Shown in pieces: positions 45,697-55,739 of a DNA stretch of 55,750 nucleotides (its first letter is position 1; each line of letters starts with the position of its first letter). The stretch covers positions 1-55,750 of the forward strand of contig JADHXQ010000018.1 in the NCBI GenBank assembly GCA_016782885.1. The letters run 5' to 3'. A model generated the notes under the pieces. That model searched no databases, was not told the DNA's origin, and saw only the letters and a program-made list of their open reading frames with translations. The stretch comes from Phycisphaerae bacterium (GTDB taxonomy: Bacteria; Planctomycetota; Phycisphaerae; SM23-33). Both the position numbers and the translations under genes were made by a program.

Positions 45697-47232
45697 TCAC
45701 AGTTTCCGGTCGAGCTTGCGGTACTGGATCGCTTCGGCCAGGTGGTGTGCGGCGATGTTTTCTCGCGTTTCCAGGTCGGCGATCGTCCGGGCGATGCGGA
45801 GGACCTTGTCGTGGGCGCGGGCGGATAAGCCAAGTTCGCTCATCGCCTGCTTCAGCAGCGACTCGCCCGAAGAATCGAGCTTGCAGAACTTGCGGACCTG
45901 CTGGGAAGTCATCGACGCGTTGGTCGTCGTGCTGCTCTTGGCGCCGGTGAAACGCTCCTGCTGAACCGTTCGGGCGGCGATCACTTGCGATCGCATGTCC
46001 TGGGAGCTCAGGCCCTCGGCCTGTCCGCGTAGCTGTCGCCATGGCACGGGTGGAACTTCAACGTGAATGTCTATCCGGTCGATCAGCGGTCCGGAGAGAC
46101 GCCCCATGTAGCGATCGCGTGCATTGGGCGTGCATTTGCAGGTCCGTTTGGGATCGGTGAAGTATCCGCAGGGGCAGGGGTTCATCGCCGCGACCATCAT
46201 GATCGACGCCGGGAAACGCATGGTGCTGTGGACGCGCGGGATCGTAACGCATCCGTCTTCGAGCGGCTGGCGGATCATCTCCAGCGTTGCGCGGGCGAAT
46301 TCGGGGAACTCATCGAGGAACAGCACTCCATGGTGCGCCAGGGACACCTCTCCCGGCTGGGGGATCGCCCCGCCGCCAATCAGCGCCGCGGCGCTGGCGG
46401 AATGATGCGGAGTGCGAACGGGCCTGAGGGCCATCAAACTCTGGCCCGGCTCGAGCAGACCGCGGGCGGAAAATATACGCGTAGTCTCCAGCGACTCGGG
46501 AAGCGTGAGCGGAGGCAGAACAGTCGGAAGGCGTTTGGCAAGCATAGTCTTGCCCGATCCCGGCGGGCCGATCATCAATATATTATGATGCCCGCCGGCG
46601 GCAACGGTAAGCGCGCGCTTGGCCGACTCCTGCCCGCGCACGTCGGCGAAATCGATGTCGTATTGACTCGCTACTTTGAAGACCTTGTCCAGGTCAACAT
46701 TGTACGGTTCGAGCGGGAGTGCGTCCGTGAGGAAACCGACCGCTTCGGTCAGGAAGCCTACCGGTATGACGTCCAGCGATTCCACCACAGCCGCCTCCGC
46801 CGCATTGGCGGCCGGTACGATCACGCCGAACTTGTTTTCCCTTGCCGCCAGCATCGCAGTCGCCAACACGCCCTTGACCGGGCGGACCCGCCCGTCGAGC
46901 GCCAATTCGCCGACCATGATGTACTGACCGGCCTTCTCGCCGGAGAACTGCCCGCCGGCCAGCATGCACGCCAGGGCGATCGGAAGATCGAGAGCGGCTG
47001 AGTCCTTCTTCACGTCCGCCGGCGCCAGATTGATCGTGACCTTCTGACCGGGCCAGCGATACCCCGAATTCCGCAGCGCCGCCTGGATGCGCGATATCGA
47101 CTCCTTAACCGCAGTATCAGCCATGCCAACGAGCTTCGTGATCGGTTCATTGGCATCGACCACGTCGGCTTCGACTTCGCAGTTAACCGCGTCGATACCC
47201 GAAAGAATACTGCTATGCACCCGAGAGATCAT
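45697..47232 (-). CDS. comM: ComM/YifB-family Mg-chelatase-like AAA+ ATPase
   Basis: 511 residues. An N-terminal Lon-protease-S5-like domain (about 1-165, VTINLAPADVKKDSAALDLP) is followed by the Mg-chelatase ATPase. Walker A is GPPGSGKTMLAKRLP, then HHSASAAALIGGG, Walker B LFLDEFPEF, and the zinc-like CPCGYFTDPKRTCKC. The C-terminal YifB domain has ARAHDKVLRIARTIADLE. ComM is a hexameric helicase that aids branch migration during integration of foreign DNA. A short degenerate copy of its coding sequence occurs at 50450-50491. Confidence 0.95.
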   Translation of the reverse strand: MISRVHSSILSGIDAVNCEVEADVVDANEPITKLVGMADTAVKESISRIQAALRNSGYRWPGQKVTINLAPADVKKDSAALDLPIALACMLAGGQFSGEKAGQYIMVGELALDGRVRPVKGVLATAMLAARENKFGVIVPAANAAEAAVVESLDVIPVGFLTEAVGFLTDALPLEPYNVDLDKVFKVASQYDIDFADVRGQESAKRALTVAAGGHHNILMIGPPGSGKTMLAKRLPTVLPPLTLPESLETTRIFSARGLLEPGQSLMALRPVRTPHHSASAAALIGGGAIPQPGEVSLAHHGVLFLDEFPEFARATLEMIRQPLEDGCVTIPRVHSTMRFPASIMMVAAMNPCPCGYFTDPKRTCKCTPNARDRYMGRLSGPLIDRIDIHVEVPPVPWRQLRGQAEGLSSQDMRSQVIAARTVQQERFTGAKSSTTTNASMTSQQVRKFCKLDSSGESLLKQAMSELGLSARAHDKVLRIARTIADLETRENIAAHHLAEAIQYRKLDRKL

Positions 47233-47405
47233 GAAAGCTCCTGAAAAAACCCGACAAGAACCACCCCGCCCCGCGGACGGGATAAAGAGATGCTAACCAC
47301 ACGTCCACATTAAGGCAAGCACCAACGCACGATTGAGCATGTTTCCACCATTCCGGCCTCATCGGTGGTCCAATTAGAGACCGATAGCCCGCTGTTCAAA
47401 CCCGG

Positions 47406-47476
47406 GATTCAGCTTGCTCAACGCACTGGATCGGATACAATCGCTGCAAATGCCCGGCGACGGTCGCGGGGAGAGA
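47406..47476 (+). repeat. Promoter-containing direct repeat, copy 1
   Basis: A 71-nt block matching 50572-50642 at 62 of 71 positions by my count, with no gaps. It carries a sigma-70-like promoter: TTGCTC (47414-47419), 16 nt, TACAAT (47436-47441). It lies 60 nt before the DUF6288 gene and probably drives it. Confidence 0.7.
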
Positions 47477-47535
47477 ATCTACCTGTTTGGCGATATGCAG
47501 GTTCGGAAAATCCTGGTTGTTGTAAAGGCGCCGCC

Positions 47536-49947
47536 ATGAGAATCAGTAATCATAAACTCCCCGCCATCACCTCGCTGGTGCTGATCTTGTTCCTGGTCGC
47601 ACCCGGTTCGCTCTTTGGTGCCCGCGGAAAGATGGCGATGCCCGACTTCACCAAAGGCGACGCGATCCCCGAGGGCGCGAACCACGACTGGACGCTCGGC
47701 GCCACCGGCGCGCGCGGGTGGATGTTCAGCAACAGGTTGGCAACAACTGACGCGCGCCAGGTCCGCATCACGAAGGTGGATGAGAACTCACCGGCCGACG
47801 GAATTCTCGCGATCGGCGACGTGATCCTGGGAGTTGGCGGCAAGCGGTTCTCCCACGACCCGCGCACGGAGATGGGCAGGGCGCTGACCGAGGCCGAAAA
47901 GGTCAGCGGCCGCGGCGCCTTGTCGCTGATCCGCTGGCGAGGCGGCAAGATCGAGACGGTTGTCGTGAAACTGACCGTCCTCGGCGAGTATAGCGCCACC
48001 GCCCCGTATGATTGCCCGAAGTCGAAACTCATTTTCGAGCGGGGCTGCAAGGCGCTGGCCAAACGAATCGCGGGTCCGTCCTACAGGCAAAACCCGATCA
48101 CTCGCTGCCTCAATGCCCTGGCGCTGCTGGCCGGCGGTAACTCCAAATACCTTCCGCTGGTGAAGAAAGAGGCCAAATGGGCGTCCGGTTTCTCGGCTGG
48201 GGGCATGCAAACCTGGTATTACGGATACGTTATCATGCTGCTCTCGGAGTACGTGATGGAAACCGGCGACAAGTCCGTCATGCCCGATCTGCGGCGTCTG
48301 GCGCTCGAAGCTGCGAATGGACAGAGCGTGGTGGGCTCCTGGGGCCACCGCTTCGCGAATCCCGACGGGCGGCTCGGCGGATATGGGATGATGAACGCCC
48401 CGGGCGTACCGCTCACCATCTCGCTGATCCTGGCGCGCCAAGCGGGAGTCAAGGATCCCGCCGTGGCCCGCGCCATCGAGCGCAGCGCCCGCCTCCTGCG
48501 ATTCTACATCGGCAAAGGCAGCGTTCCCTATGGCGACCATCGCCCCTGGATCCAGACGCACGGGGACAACGGCAAGAATGAAATGGCCGCTGTGCTGTTC
48601 AACCTGCTGAGCGAAGCCGGAGCCGCGGAATACTTCTCGCGAATGAGCGTCGCCTCCCATGGCCCGGAGCGCGACTGCGGGCACACCGGTAACTTTTTCA
48701 ACATCCTCTGGTCGCTGCCCGGCGTGGCGCTGTCGGGACCGAACGCCACCGGGGCGTGGATGAAGGAGTTCGGCGCCTGGTATTTCGATCTCGCTCGACG
48801 TTGGGATGGGACCTTCGTCCACCAGGGGCCTCCGGCAATGAGGAATGACAAGTACGGCAACTGGGACTGCACGGGCGGTTATCTTCTGGCCTACGCCACG
48901 GGGCTCAAGAAAATCCACCTGACGGGCAAACGTAAGAGTTCCGTCCCGCAACTCGACGCCTCCGCCGCGCAAAGCCTCATCAATGACGGCCGCGGTTGGA
49001 GCAACAAGGACCGCAACAGCGCGTATGACAAGCTGAGTATCGAGCAACTCCTCGCCCGCCTGGGCAGTTGGTCGCCCGTCGTCCGCGAGCGGGCCTCGAT
49101 GACGCTGGGACGCCGCAAGGATGACGTTACCGCCCGATTGATCCGTTTGCTCGATGCCTCGAACCTCTATACTCGGCTCGGCGCCTGCCAGGCCCTCAAG
49201 ATGCAGCGCGGACGCGGTGCGGCGGCGGTGTCGGCATTACTCAAGACCCTCGATACCGACGACCTCTGGCTGCGGATTCTGGCGGCTGAGGCGCTTGCGG
49301 GGATTGGGGATCCGGCGAGAGTCGCCATTCCCGCGATGCTCACAAGGCTCACAAAGAGCGATCCCAAAAACGATCCGCGTAATATGGAACAGCGGTTCTT
49401 CTCCTTCGCCCTGTTTAACGGGCGAGGCGGTCTGATCAGCAAATCGCTCAAAGGAGTCGACCGTGAGCTGCTCCTCAAGGCCGTTCGCGCCGGTCTGCTG
49501 AACCAGGACGGACGGGCGCGAGGCGCCTACGGGAGTGTTTACCGCAACCTCAGCTTCGAGGAGATCAAACCCCTCCTGCCCGCCATCCATAAGGCGATCG
49601 TCGAGCCCGCTCCGAGTGGGATCATGTTCGCCAGCGGAATCCGCCTGAGCGGTATCGCACTACTGGCCAAATACCGGATCAAGGAAGGCATGCCGCTTTG
49701 CATCCGGATCATGGAGATCGACAAGTGGGGCAAGAAACACCGAATCACACAATGCCTGAAAACGCTGAAAACTTACGGACCAGCGGCCCGGGCGGTCTTG
49801 CCTCAACTCCGACAGCTCGAGAAGGATCTCAGCGCCCACAGAGAGGCCCGGATGCTTAAGGGCGCGATCGAACAAGCCCGGGCGCTCATCAAGGACATCG
49901 AGAACGCTACCGGAACGGTTAAACTGCGAAGCATCAACGATAATTGA
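47536..49947 (+). CDS. DUF6288 secreted protein with PDZ-like and HEAT-repeat regions
   Basis: 803 residues from ATG 47536; AAAGG lies upstream and a signal peptide starts there. The DUF6288 start is visible (MPDFTKGDAIPEGANHDWTL). A PDZ-like unit (about 75-140) has SPADGILAIGDVILGVGGKRF. A helical, alpha-toroid-like central part lies at about 165-480. The C-terminal 300 residues are HEAT repeats (SVVRERASMTLGRRK-like units). The family occurs in planctomycetes and is of unknown function. The promoter at 47414-47441 is present twice in the window. Confidence 0.78.
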   Translation: MRISNHKLPAITSLVLILFLVAPGSLFGARGKMAMPDFTKGDAIPEGANHDWTLGATGARGWMFSNRLATTDARQVRITKVDENSPADGILAIGDVILGVGGKRFSHDPRTEMGRALTEAEKVSGRGALSLIRWRGGKIETVVVKLTVLGEYSATAPYDCPKSKLIFERGCKALAKRIAGPSYRQNPITRCLNALALLAGGNSKYLPLVKKEAKWASGFSAGGMQTWYYGYVIMLLSEYVMETGDKSVMPDLRRLALEAANGQSVVGSWGHRFANPDGRLGGYGMMNAPGVPLTISLILARQAGVKDPAVARAIERSARLLRFYIGKGSVPYGDHRPWIQTHGDNGKNEMAAVLFNLLSEAGAAEYFSRMSVASHGPERDCGHTGNFFNILWSLPGVALSGPNATGAWMKEFGAWYFDLARRWDGTFVHQGPPAMRNDKYGNWDCTGGYLLAYATGLKKIHLTGKRKSSVPQLDASAAQSLINDGRGWSNKDRNSAYDKLSIEQLLARLGSWSPVVRERASMTLGRRKDDVTARLIRLLDASNLYTRLGACQALKMQRGRGAAAVSALLKTLDTDDLWLRILAAEALAGIGDPARVAIPAMLTRLTKSDPKNDPRNMEQRFFSFALFNGRGGLISKSLKGVDRELLLKAVRAGLLNQDGRARGAYGSVYRNLSFEEIKPLLPAIHKAIVEPAPSGIMFASGIRLSGIALLAKYRIKEGMPLCIRIMEIDKWGKKHRITQCLKTLKTYGPAARAVLPQLRQLEKDLSAHREARMLKGAIEQARALIKDIENATGTVKLRSINDN

Positions 49948-49960
49948 TACGCGGTCCTGG

Positions 49961-50205
49961 GTGATGGGAGTAAGGAAAGGGACTTTTCTTTTGCAGTACG
50001 ATGCACTCATGGACGCCAGGTGCCAGAAGCTGCTCAAGGGCTTGTCGCGCGATACGTTCGAGATCGGGGCCTGGTGGGAGATTCCGCAACCGCTGCTGGA
50101 AAACAGCGGATACAAGTGGCGCGGGCGGTATCCGTGGGACTGGCACGCCGATGTTGGTTTTGCGACCGGTTACTCGCCCAAAGAACGCGTCAAGCTGGAT
50201 GACCT
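49961..50205 (+). pseudogene. N-terminal fragment of an unknown enzyme-like protein
   Basis: About 80 sensible codons: MDARCQKLLKGLSRDTFEIG then WWEIPQPLLENSGYKWRGR and YPWDWHADVGFATGYSPKER. This looks like the conserved start of a larger protein, perhaps a DUF3863/glycoside-hydrolase-like one (uncertain). After residue 80 the frame runs into sequence that belongs to another fragment on the opposite strand, so the gene is broken. Confidence 0.45.
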
Positions 50206-50216
50206 TACCGCCACCG

Positions 50217-50402
50217 TCACTTCAACGCTTCCATTGTACGTCGGCGCCATTCGAGTGCGGTTTCGGCGCGGGCCCGGTCGATGGGGTTCAGATCATCCGT
50301 GATGACGATACCTTCCCGCCCATCGGTGCGTACGGTTCGCCGGGCCAGTTCGTAGCTCAACCGGTCGGCCCCGCCGGCGAGATCGCCGTCGCCCCGCATA
50401 CC
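50217..50402 (-). pseudogene. C-terminal fragment of a spermidine-synthase-like protein
   Basis: Minus-frame text ends RRRTMEALK at a TGA (50217-50219). It contains VITDDLNPIDRARAETALEW, like the end of spermidine-synthase-like (often fused MFS/spermidine synthase) proteins. No start, Rossmann core or upstream half remains. Confidence 0.5.
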
Positions 50403-50449
50403 GGGATGATAGCCCGGACAATGCAATCGCCCAATCGGAATTCCCGATA

Positions 50450-50491
50450 ATCTTGTCCGGATCGACGTTGTACGGCTCGAGCGGGAATGCG
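50450..50491 (-). pseudogene. Short degenerate comM fragment
   Basis: The minus frame reads FPLEPYNVDPDKI, matching LPLEPYNVDLDKV of comM (DNA 46682-46723), with roughly 34 of 42 bases equal. Order and direction relative to the promoter copy are as at the original comM locus. Confidence 0.6.
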
Positions 50492-50571
50492 CCACAGCGA
50501 TTAGCCTGTTTTCGACCTCCGGTCTCACCCTTGGCGCGATTCAAAACCCATGGACCGCGGCCCGAATGACA

Positions 50572-50642
50572 GATTCCGTTTGCCCAACGCACGGTATCGG
50601 ATACAATCATTGCAAATGCCCGGCGACGGCCGCGAGGAGAGA
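50572..50642 (+). repeat. Promoter-containing direct repeat, copy 2
   Basis: Second copy of the 71-nt block at 47406-47476. The promoter is kept: TTGCCC (50580-50585), 16 nt, TACAAT (50602-50607). It lies 118 nt before the RND adaptor gene and is the best candidate for its promoter. Confidence 0.7.
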
Positions 50643-50760
50643 CGTTATCCATGAAGTGTCGGATTGGCGCCCGGATGGTCTGTTGACGTCCGCGGTGTCG
50701 GATGGGTATGTTTAGCGTTTTCGCCAACAACATGGGGACAATCAGTCAGGAGTTTCCGGG

Positions 50761-52053
50761 ATGCTGAAAGACAGGCAGCAGAGTCGCGTGATGGCCGCCG
50801 CGATAGCGTTGACGTTCCTGATTGGCGGGGCCGGGATCGGAGCCTGGGGTGTGCATGTGTGGTGGCAGGAGCGTGTGGGCGACCCAAACTGGCAAGTCGA
50901 CCACAAGCCCGCGGGCGGCGGGGACGAGACGCCTTCCGACCAGCCGGCGGCGCCGGTTCGCGTGGGCACGGCGCGTCGGGAGTCCGTGCGGCCCGAGAAA
51001 CCACTGGTCGGACGATTGCAGGAGGTCCATCGGACCACGATCGGAAGCGAGGTAGAGGGGAAGGTCCTCGCGATAGACGTGGAGGAGGGCTCGCCCGTCG
51101 ATGCGGGCAAGACCGTGCTGGCGAGTATTGACAAGACGTGGTTGCGACTGGCCAGGTTGAAGCAAGAGGCGCGTATCGAGGTGATCGACGTCCAGTTGCG
51201 CAAGGAGAAGGCCGACCGCGATCGACTGAAGGATTTGCGTCAGCGGAAGGTGGCTACCGAGCGCGAGTACAGCGACCAGTTGGCGGCGTACGAGCAGAAA
51301 GTCGCCGAGTTGAAGGAGGCCCAGGTGGTGTTGGAAAACCTGTCCGAGCAGTGGAAGCGCCTGGACATCACCTCGCCGTTTTCCGGATGGGTGATCCGCC
51401 GGCACGTGGAAGCGGGCCAATGGCTCAAACCGGGCTCGCCCGTGGTCGACATCGTCAGCCGGGGGCGGATATACGCCGAGATGAACGTGCCGGAATCGCT
51501 GGTCACCGGGCTGGAGCGAGGCATGCCGATTAACGTAACGGTCAACGCGTTGGGGCGGACGTTTCCGGGCAAGATTGCGGCCATCACGCCGTACGGCGCG
51601 ACCGCATCGCGGACGTACCCGGTGCGGGTGGAATTGTCCGACCAGAACGGGCTGCTTATGGTCGGGATGAGCACGACCGCCGTCTTCCCCGCCGGACGGT
51701 CGCAGGAACGAATCACCGTCTCGCGCGACGCGGTGCTGATCAAACCGGACGGCGCGACGGTGTGGGTGGCGCACAAGGGCGATCCGATGACGGTCTCGCC
51801 CGTGCCGGTGGCGGTGGTCACACGCGCCGGCGACCGGTACGCGGTCGAACCCCTGAACGGAGCCGGTCGAAACCTGCTGAAACACGGTGCCAAGGTCGTC
51901 CTGGAGGGGGCCGAGCGCCTGAGGCCCGGGCAGGCGATCCGCAAAATGGACCCCAATCTCGCCGACGCCAAGTGGCTCGGCGAGTCTACCGCCACACGCC
52001 CCGCCGACCCGGCCACGCATCCGACCACTGCTCCAACCGGAGCCTCGCGGTAA
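50761..52053 (+). CDS. RND efflux periplasmic adaptor (HlyD/MFP family)
   Basis: 430 residues with a membrane-anchor helix at about 12-32. The lipoyl/barrel-sandwich hybrid halves are around 85-120 (EVEGKVLAIDVEEGSPVDAG) and 205-235 (ITSPFSGWVIRRHVEAGQWL), with a coiled-coil hairpin between them. Beta-barrel and membrane-proximal domains follow, and the tail is Pro/Thr-rich. AGGAG lies upstream. It links the inner-membrane pump encoded 19 nt downstream to an outer-membrane channel, which is not encoded here. Confidence 0.93.
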   Translation: MLKDRQQSRVMAAAIALTFLIGGAGIGAWGVHVWWQERVGDPNWQVDHKPAGGGDETPSDQPAAPVRVGTARRESVRPEKPLVGRLQEVHRTTIGSEVEGKVLAIDVEEGSPVDAGKTVLASIDKTWLRLARLKQEARIEVIDVQLRKEKADRDRLKDLRQRKVATEREYSDQLAAYEQKVAELKEAQVVLENLSEQWKRLDITSPFSGWVIRRHVEAGQWLKPGSPVVDIVSRGRIYAEMNVPESLVTGLERGMPINVTVNALGRTFPGKIAAITPYGATASRTYPVRVELSDQNGLLMVGMSTTAVFPAGRSQERITVSRDAVLIKPDGATVWVAHKGDPMTVSPVPVAVVTRAGDRYAVEPLNGAGRNLLKHGAKVVLEGAERLRPGQAIRKMDPNLADAKWLGESTATRPADPATHPTTAPTGASR

Positions 52054-52072
52054 CGCCGGGGCGGAGCACACC

Positions 52073-55000
52073 ATGAACATCATCAGTTTTGCCATAGAGA
52101 ACCCCGTCAAGGTCACCGTGGGCGTGATCCTCGTGCTGCTGTTCGGCGTGCTGGCGGTGACGGCGATTCCCGTGCAGATGACCCCCGACGTCGACCGCCC
52201 CCTGGTTCGCGTGACGACCGTCTGGCCCGGGCGAAGCCCCGAAGAGATCGAGCGGTCCATCCTCCAGGAGCAGGAGGAGCAGCTCAAGACGATCCCCGGT
52301 CTGTCGAAGATGACCTCGACCGGCGAGGTTGGCGTGGCGCGGATCGAGATGGAATTCAACATCAACGTGTCGATGGACCGCGCGCTTCAGGAGGTTTCCA
52401 ACAAGCTCGACGAAGTGCCCGACTACCCCGACAACGTGGAGCGCCCGGTCATCAAGGCATCCAGCAGCGCCGAGGAGAGCGTCATCGGCGTGTGGTTCGT
52501 CCAGTCGGAATACCCGACGTACGACGTGGCGGAGTTCTACGACTACTTCGACCGCTACATCAAGCCGTACCTCGAACGGATTCCCGGCGTCTCGGAAGTG
52601 GACCTCAAGGGAGGGCGGGAACACGAGGTTCATATCCAGGTCGACCCCTACGCGGTCGCCCGGCGGGGTCTTACGTGGGAGAACATCCGCACGGCGCTGC
52701 GGTTGGAAAACATCAACGAATCCGCCGGCGACCTGGCCGACGGCCGCCTCGACGTGCGGTATCGGGTGATCGGGCAGTACGACGCGCTGGACCGCATCCG
52801 CAAGACCGTCATCCTCTACGACAACGGTGCGCCCGTCCGCATCGAGGACGTCGCCCGCGTGACGCTCAAGCTCGAGAAGAACACTCACTTCGACCGGTCC
52901 AAGGGCACCAAGACCATGGGCCTGCTGGTGCGCCGCGAAACCGGCGCCAACGTTGTGAAGCTGATGCGGGAGTTCCGCAAGCGAATTGATGAGATCAACG
53001 AACCCGACGGACTCTGCGCGAAGTTCAAGTTCGACCGCTATAAAATCCGCATGCACCCGATCTACGACGAGACCGAATACATCAACGACGCGATCAGCCT
53101 GGTCACGGACAATCTGCTGATCGGAGGGGCTCTGGCGGCAATGATGCTGCTGCTGTTCCTGCGGAGCATTCGCCCCACGATGATCGTCGCGCTGGCGATC
53201 CCGATCTCGGTGGTCGGGACTTTCGTGGTAATGCACCTGGCCGGACGGAACCTTAATGTGGTCTCGCTGGCGGGATTGAGCTTCGCCGTCGGCATGGTTG
53301 TCGACAACGCCATTGTCGTGCTGGAGAACATCGACCGGCACCTGCACATGGGCGAGGATCCGTTGACCGCCGCCTACCGAGGCACGAAGGAAGTCTGGGG
53401 CGCGATTCTTTCCTCGACACTGACCACAATCGCGGTGTTCGCGCCCGTGCTGACCGTGCGCGAGGAAGCGGGGCAGCTTTTCCATGACATCGCACTGGCG
53501 GTCTGTGCGGCAGTAGGGTTCTCACTGATCGTCTCGATTACCGTCATCCCCACCGCGGCGGCGGCATGGCTGAAGCCCAAGGCCCGCAAGCACGGCGCGC
53601 TATGGGCTGCCCTGCACGGTCTGTTTGGTCTGGCGACGGGGGCGGGATGGTTGGGACGGAAGTACTCCCGGCTGATTCACATGCTTACCTTTCGCAGCAT
53701 CTCGGGCGTATGGGTGCGGGTGGTAATAATCTCGCTGGTCACCGCGGTAAGTGTGATCGGAGCGGCATGGATGGTGCCCCCCGCCAGCTACCTGCCCAAC
53801 GGAAACCGGAATTTCGTCCTGGGAATGATGTTCACCCCGCCGAGCTACTCCTACGAGCAGAACGTCCTGATGGGCAACCGCATCGAACAGCAGCTCAAGC
53901 CTTACTGGGAGGCGAAGAACTCCGCCGAAGCCACCGCCATCAAGCCGGTGTTCGACACGAAGGGGCAGCTCGTGGAGCGGGTGTCGGCGATCGATGAAAT
54001 GATCGTAATCGTCTCGCGAGGGCGCGTCTTCATGATCGCCCGCAGCCAGGACGCCCGGCATCCGCGGGAACTGATCCCCGTGTTCCAGAATATGATGCGC
54101 GAGCACCCGGGCTGCTACGGGTTCGCGATGCAACCGTCAATCTTCGGACGGTTCGCCGGGGGCGACTCGGTCGACGTCGAACTGGTCGGAAACGACATGG
54201 ACAACCTCCGCGCCAGCGCAGAGGCGCTGCAGCAGCGCCTGTTCGGGCAATTCAGCCCGTTCTCGATCCGCACGGACCCGCAGAGCTTCGAACTGTCCGG
54301 TCCGGAGAGGCAGATCGTAATCGACCAGATCCGCGCCAAGGAACTGGGGCTGAACGTGCAGACGCTCGCTGTCGGGGTGCGGGCGCTGATCGACGGCTCG
54401 GTCGTCGGCGATTTCAATTTCGAGGGCGACACGATCGACATCGTGCTGATCCGCGACCCGAATATCCGCCTGACGCCCGAGGACCTCGCCAACGTGCCCC
54501 TTGCCGTCACGCAGAAAGACGGCGGTACGATGCACCTGCCTCTGACCGACCTGGTGGATATCCGCCGTGCCGACGCTTCAAAGTCGATCAAGCGGGTCGA
54601 GCAGCAGCGGGCCATCACGTTCACCGTCAACCCGCCGCCGGCGATGGCGCTGGAGGAGTGTCGCATAGAGATTGAACAACTGGTCGACCAGGCCCGCCTG
54701 GCCGGCGAGATCACCGCCGACGTATCCGTCCGCTTCGCGGGCAACGCCGACCGCCTGAGCCAGACCCAACAGGCGCTACTGGGAAACTGGACCGGGTGGA
54801 CTGCCGAATCGATAATGAGCGTGGGGTTCAGCCGCTTCTTCCTGGCGCTGCTTATAACCTTCCTTCTGATGGCCGCCCTGTTCGAAAGCTTCGTCTACCC
54901 GCTGGTGATCATGTTCTCGGTGCCGATGGCGATGGTTGGCGGGTTCATGGGCCTGGCGATGGTGCGGGCGGCGCACCCCGAACAACAGTTGGACACGCTG

Positions 55001-55417
55001 ACCATGCTGGGCTTCATTATCCTGATCGGGATCGTGGTCAATAATGCGATCCTGCTGGTCCACCAGGCGCTGAACTTCATGCGCGGCGTGGGCGAGGCCG
55101 AGGGCTCCGTCCGCGAACCGCTCGAGCCGAGACAAGCCATCGCCGAGTCCGTCCGCACGCGAATCCGCCCGATCCTGATGACCACCGCCACCAGCGTCTG
55201 CGGAATGCTGCCCCTGGTCGTGGCGCCGGGGTCCGGCAGCGAGATCTACCGCGGTCTCGGCGGCGTGGTGGTCGGGGGGCTGAGCATCTCGACCGTCTTC
55301 ACGCTGCTGGTCGTGCCCCTGATGCTCAGCCTCGTCATCGACATCCGCACCGGTCTGGCCCGACTCTTCGGACGAAGTTTCAGCGAACACACCACCCGCG
55401 TCGATACGAGCACGTAG
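52073..55417 (+). CDS. RND efflux pump inner-membrane subunit (AcrB/SwrC-like)
   Basis: 1114 residues. TM1 (about 12-30) starts at ENPVKVTVGVILVLLFGVLA, followed by VQMTPDVDRPLVRVTTVWPG. Two large periplasmic loops and the TM2-6 and TM8-12 blocks follow the RND plan. The TM4 proton-relay region is GMVVDNAIVVLENIDRH, with D (about 408) followed by N, as in SwrC-like pumps rather than the D-D of AcrB. The second half has GFIILIGIVVNNAILLVHQ. The pump exports drugs, lipids or other amphiphiles with proton energy. A GGAG site precedes the ATG. Confidence 0.94.
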   Translation: MNIISFAIENPVKVTVGVILVLLFGVLAVTAIPVQMTPDVDRPLVRVTTVWPGRSPEEIERSILQEQEEQLKTIPGLSKMTSTGEVGVARIEMEFNINVSMDRALQEVSNKLDEVPDYPDNVERPVIKASSSAEESVIGVWFVQSEYPTYDVAEFYDYFDRYIKPYLERIPGVSEVDLKGGREHEVHIQVDPYAVARRGLTWENIRTALRLENINESAGDLADGRLDVRYRVIGQYDALDRIRKTVILYDNGAPVRIEDVARVTLKLEKNTHFDRSKGTKTMGLLVRRETGANVVKLMREFRKRIDEINEPDGLCAKFKFDRYKIRMHPIYDETEYINDAISLVTDNLLIGGALAAMMLLLFLRSIRPTMIVALAIPISVVGTFVVMHLAGRNLNVVSLAGLSFAVGMVVDNAIVVLENIDRHLHMGEDPLTAAYRGTKEVWGAILSSTLTTIAVFAPVLTVREEAGQLFHDIALAVCAAVGFSLIVSITVIPTAAAAWLKPKARKHGALWAALHGLFGLATGAGWLGRKYSRLIHMLTFRSISGVWVRVVIISLVTAVSVIGAAWMVPPASYLPNGNRNFVLGMMFTPPSYSYEQNVLMGNRIEQQLKPYWEAKNSAEATAIKPVFDTKGQLVERVSAIDEMIVIVSRGRVFMIARSQDARHPRELIPVFQNMMREHPGCYGFAMQPSIFGRFAGGDSVDVELVGNDMDNLRASAEALQQRLFGQFSPFSIRTDPQSFELSGPERQIVIDQIRAKELGLNVQTLAVGVRALIDGSVVGDFNFEGDTIDIVLIRDPNIRLTPEDLANVPLAVTQKDGGTMHLPLTDLVDIRRADASKSIKRVEQQRAITFTVNPPPAMALEECRIEIEQLVDQARLAGEITADVSVRFAGNADRLSQTQQALLGNWTGWTAESIMSVGFSRFFLALLITFLLMAALFESFVYPLVIMFSVPMAMVGGFMGLAMVRAAHPEQQLDTLTMLGFIILIGIVVNNAILLVHQALNFMRGVGEAEGSVREPLEPRQAIAESVRTRIRPILMTTATSVCGMLPLVVAPGSGSEIYRGLGGVVVGGLSISTVFTLLVVPLMLSLVIDIRTGLARLFGRSFSEHTTRVDTST

Positions 55418-55739
55418 CCAGGCAGACGGTGTAATGGACCAGCGAGTTTTACCCCCGCACATTTTCCGAACAAACATGAGTTCTTGACCGCATCTTGCTG
55501 AGATCGGTCCGCCAAACCAATCGCGCGGGGTCGATCTTCCCGAATATTCCGGTGCGCCACTTTCCACCACTGCTAAAGGACGGTTATTAAGTATCCGAAA
55601 CATCAACTAGACCTTAACCAAGCGTAGATATAGAGATTTTCCGGCCTGCGTTTGAAAAAACACTCGAAAACCCCCGCGTTTTCCGGTCTATTAGTGGTTG
55701 ACAAAAATCCATTAACCCGGAAGCACGGAGGCTTTTCGA

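Noticed and set aside
55698..55716. TTGACA as a -35 element before the last partial gene
   Set aside because: No -10-like hexamer at 16-18 nt spacing; ATTAAC is only 7 nt away.
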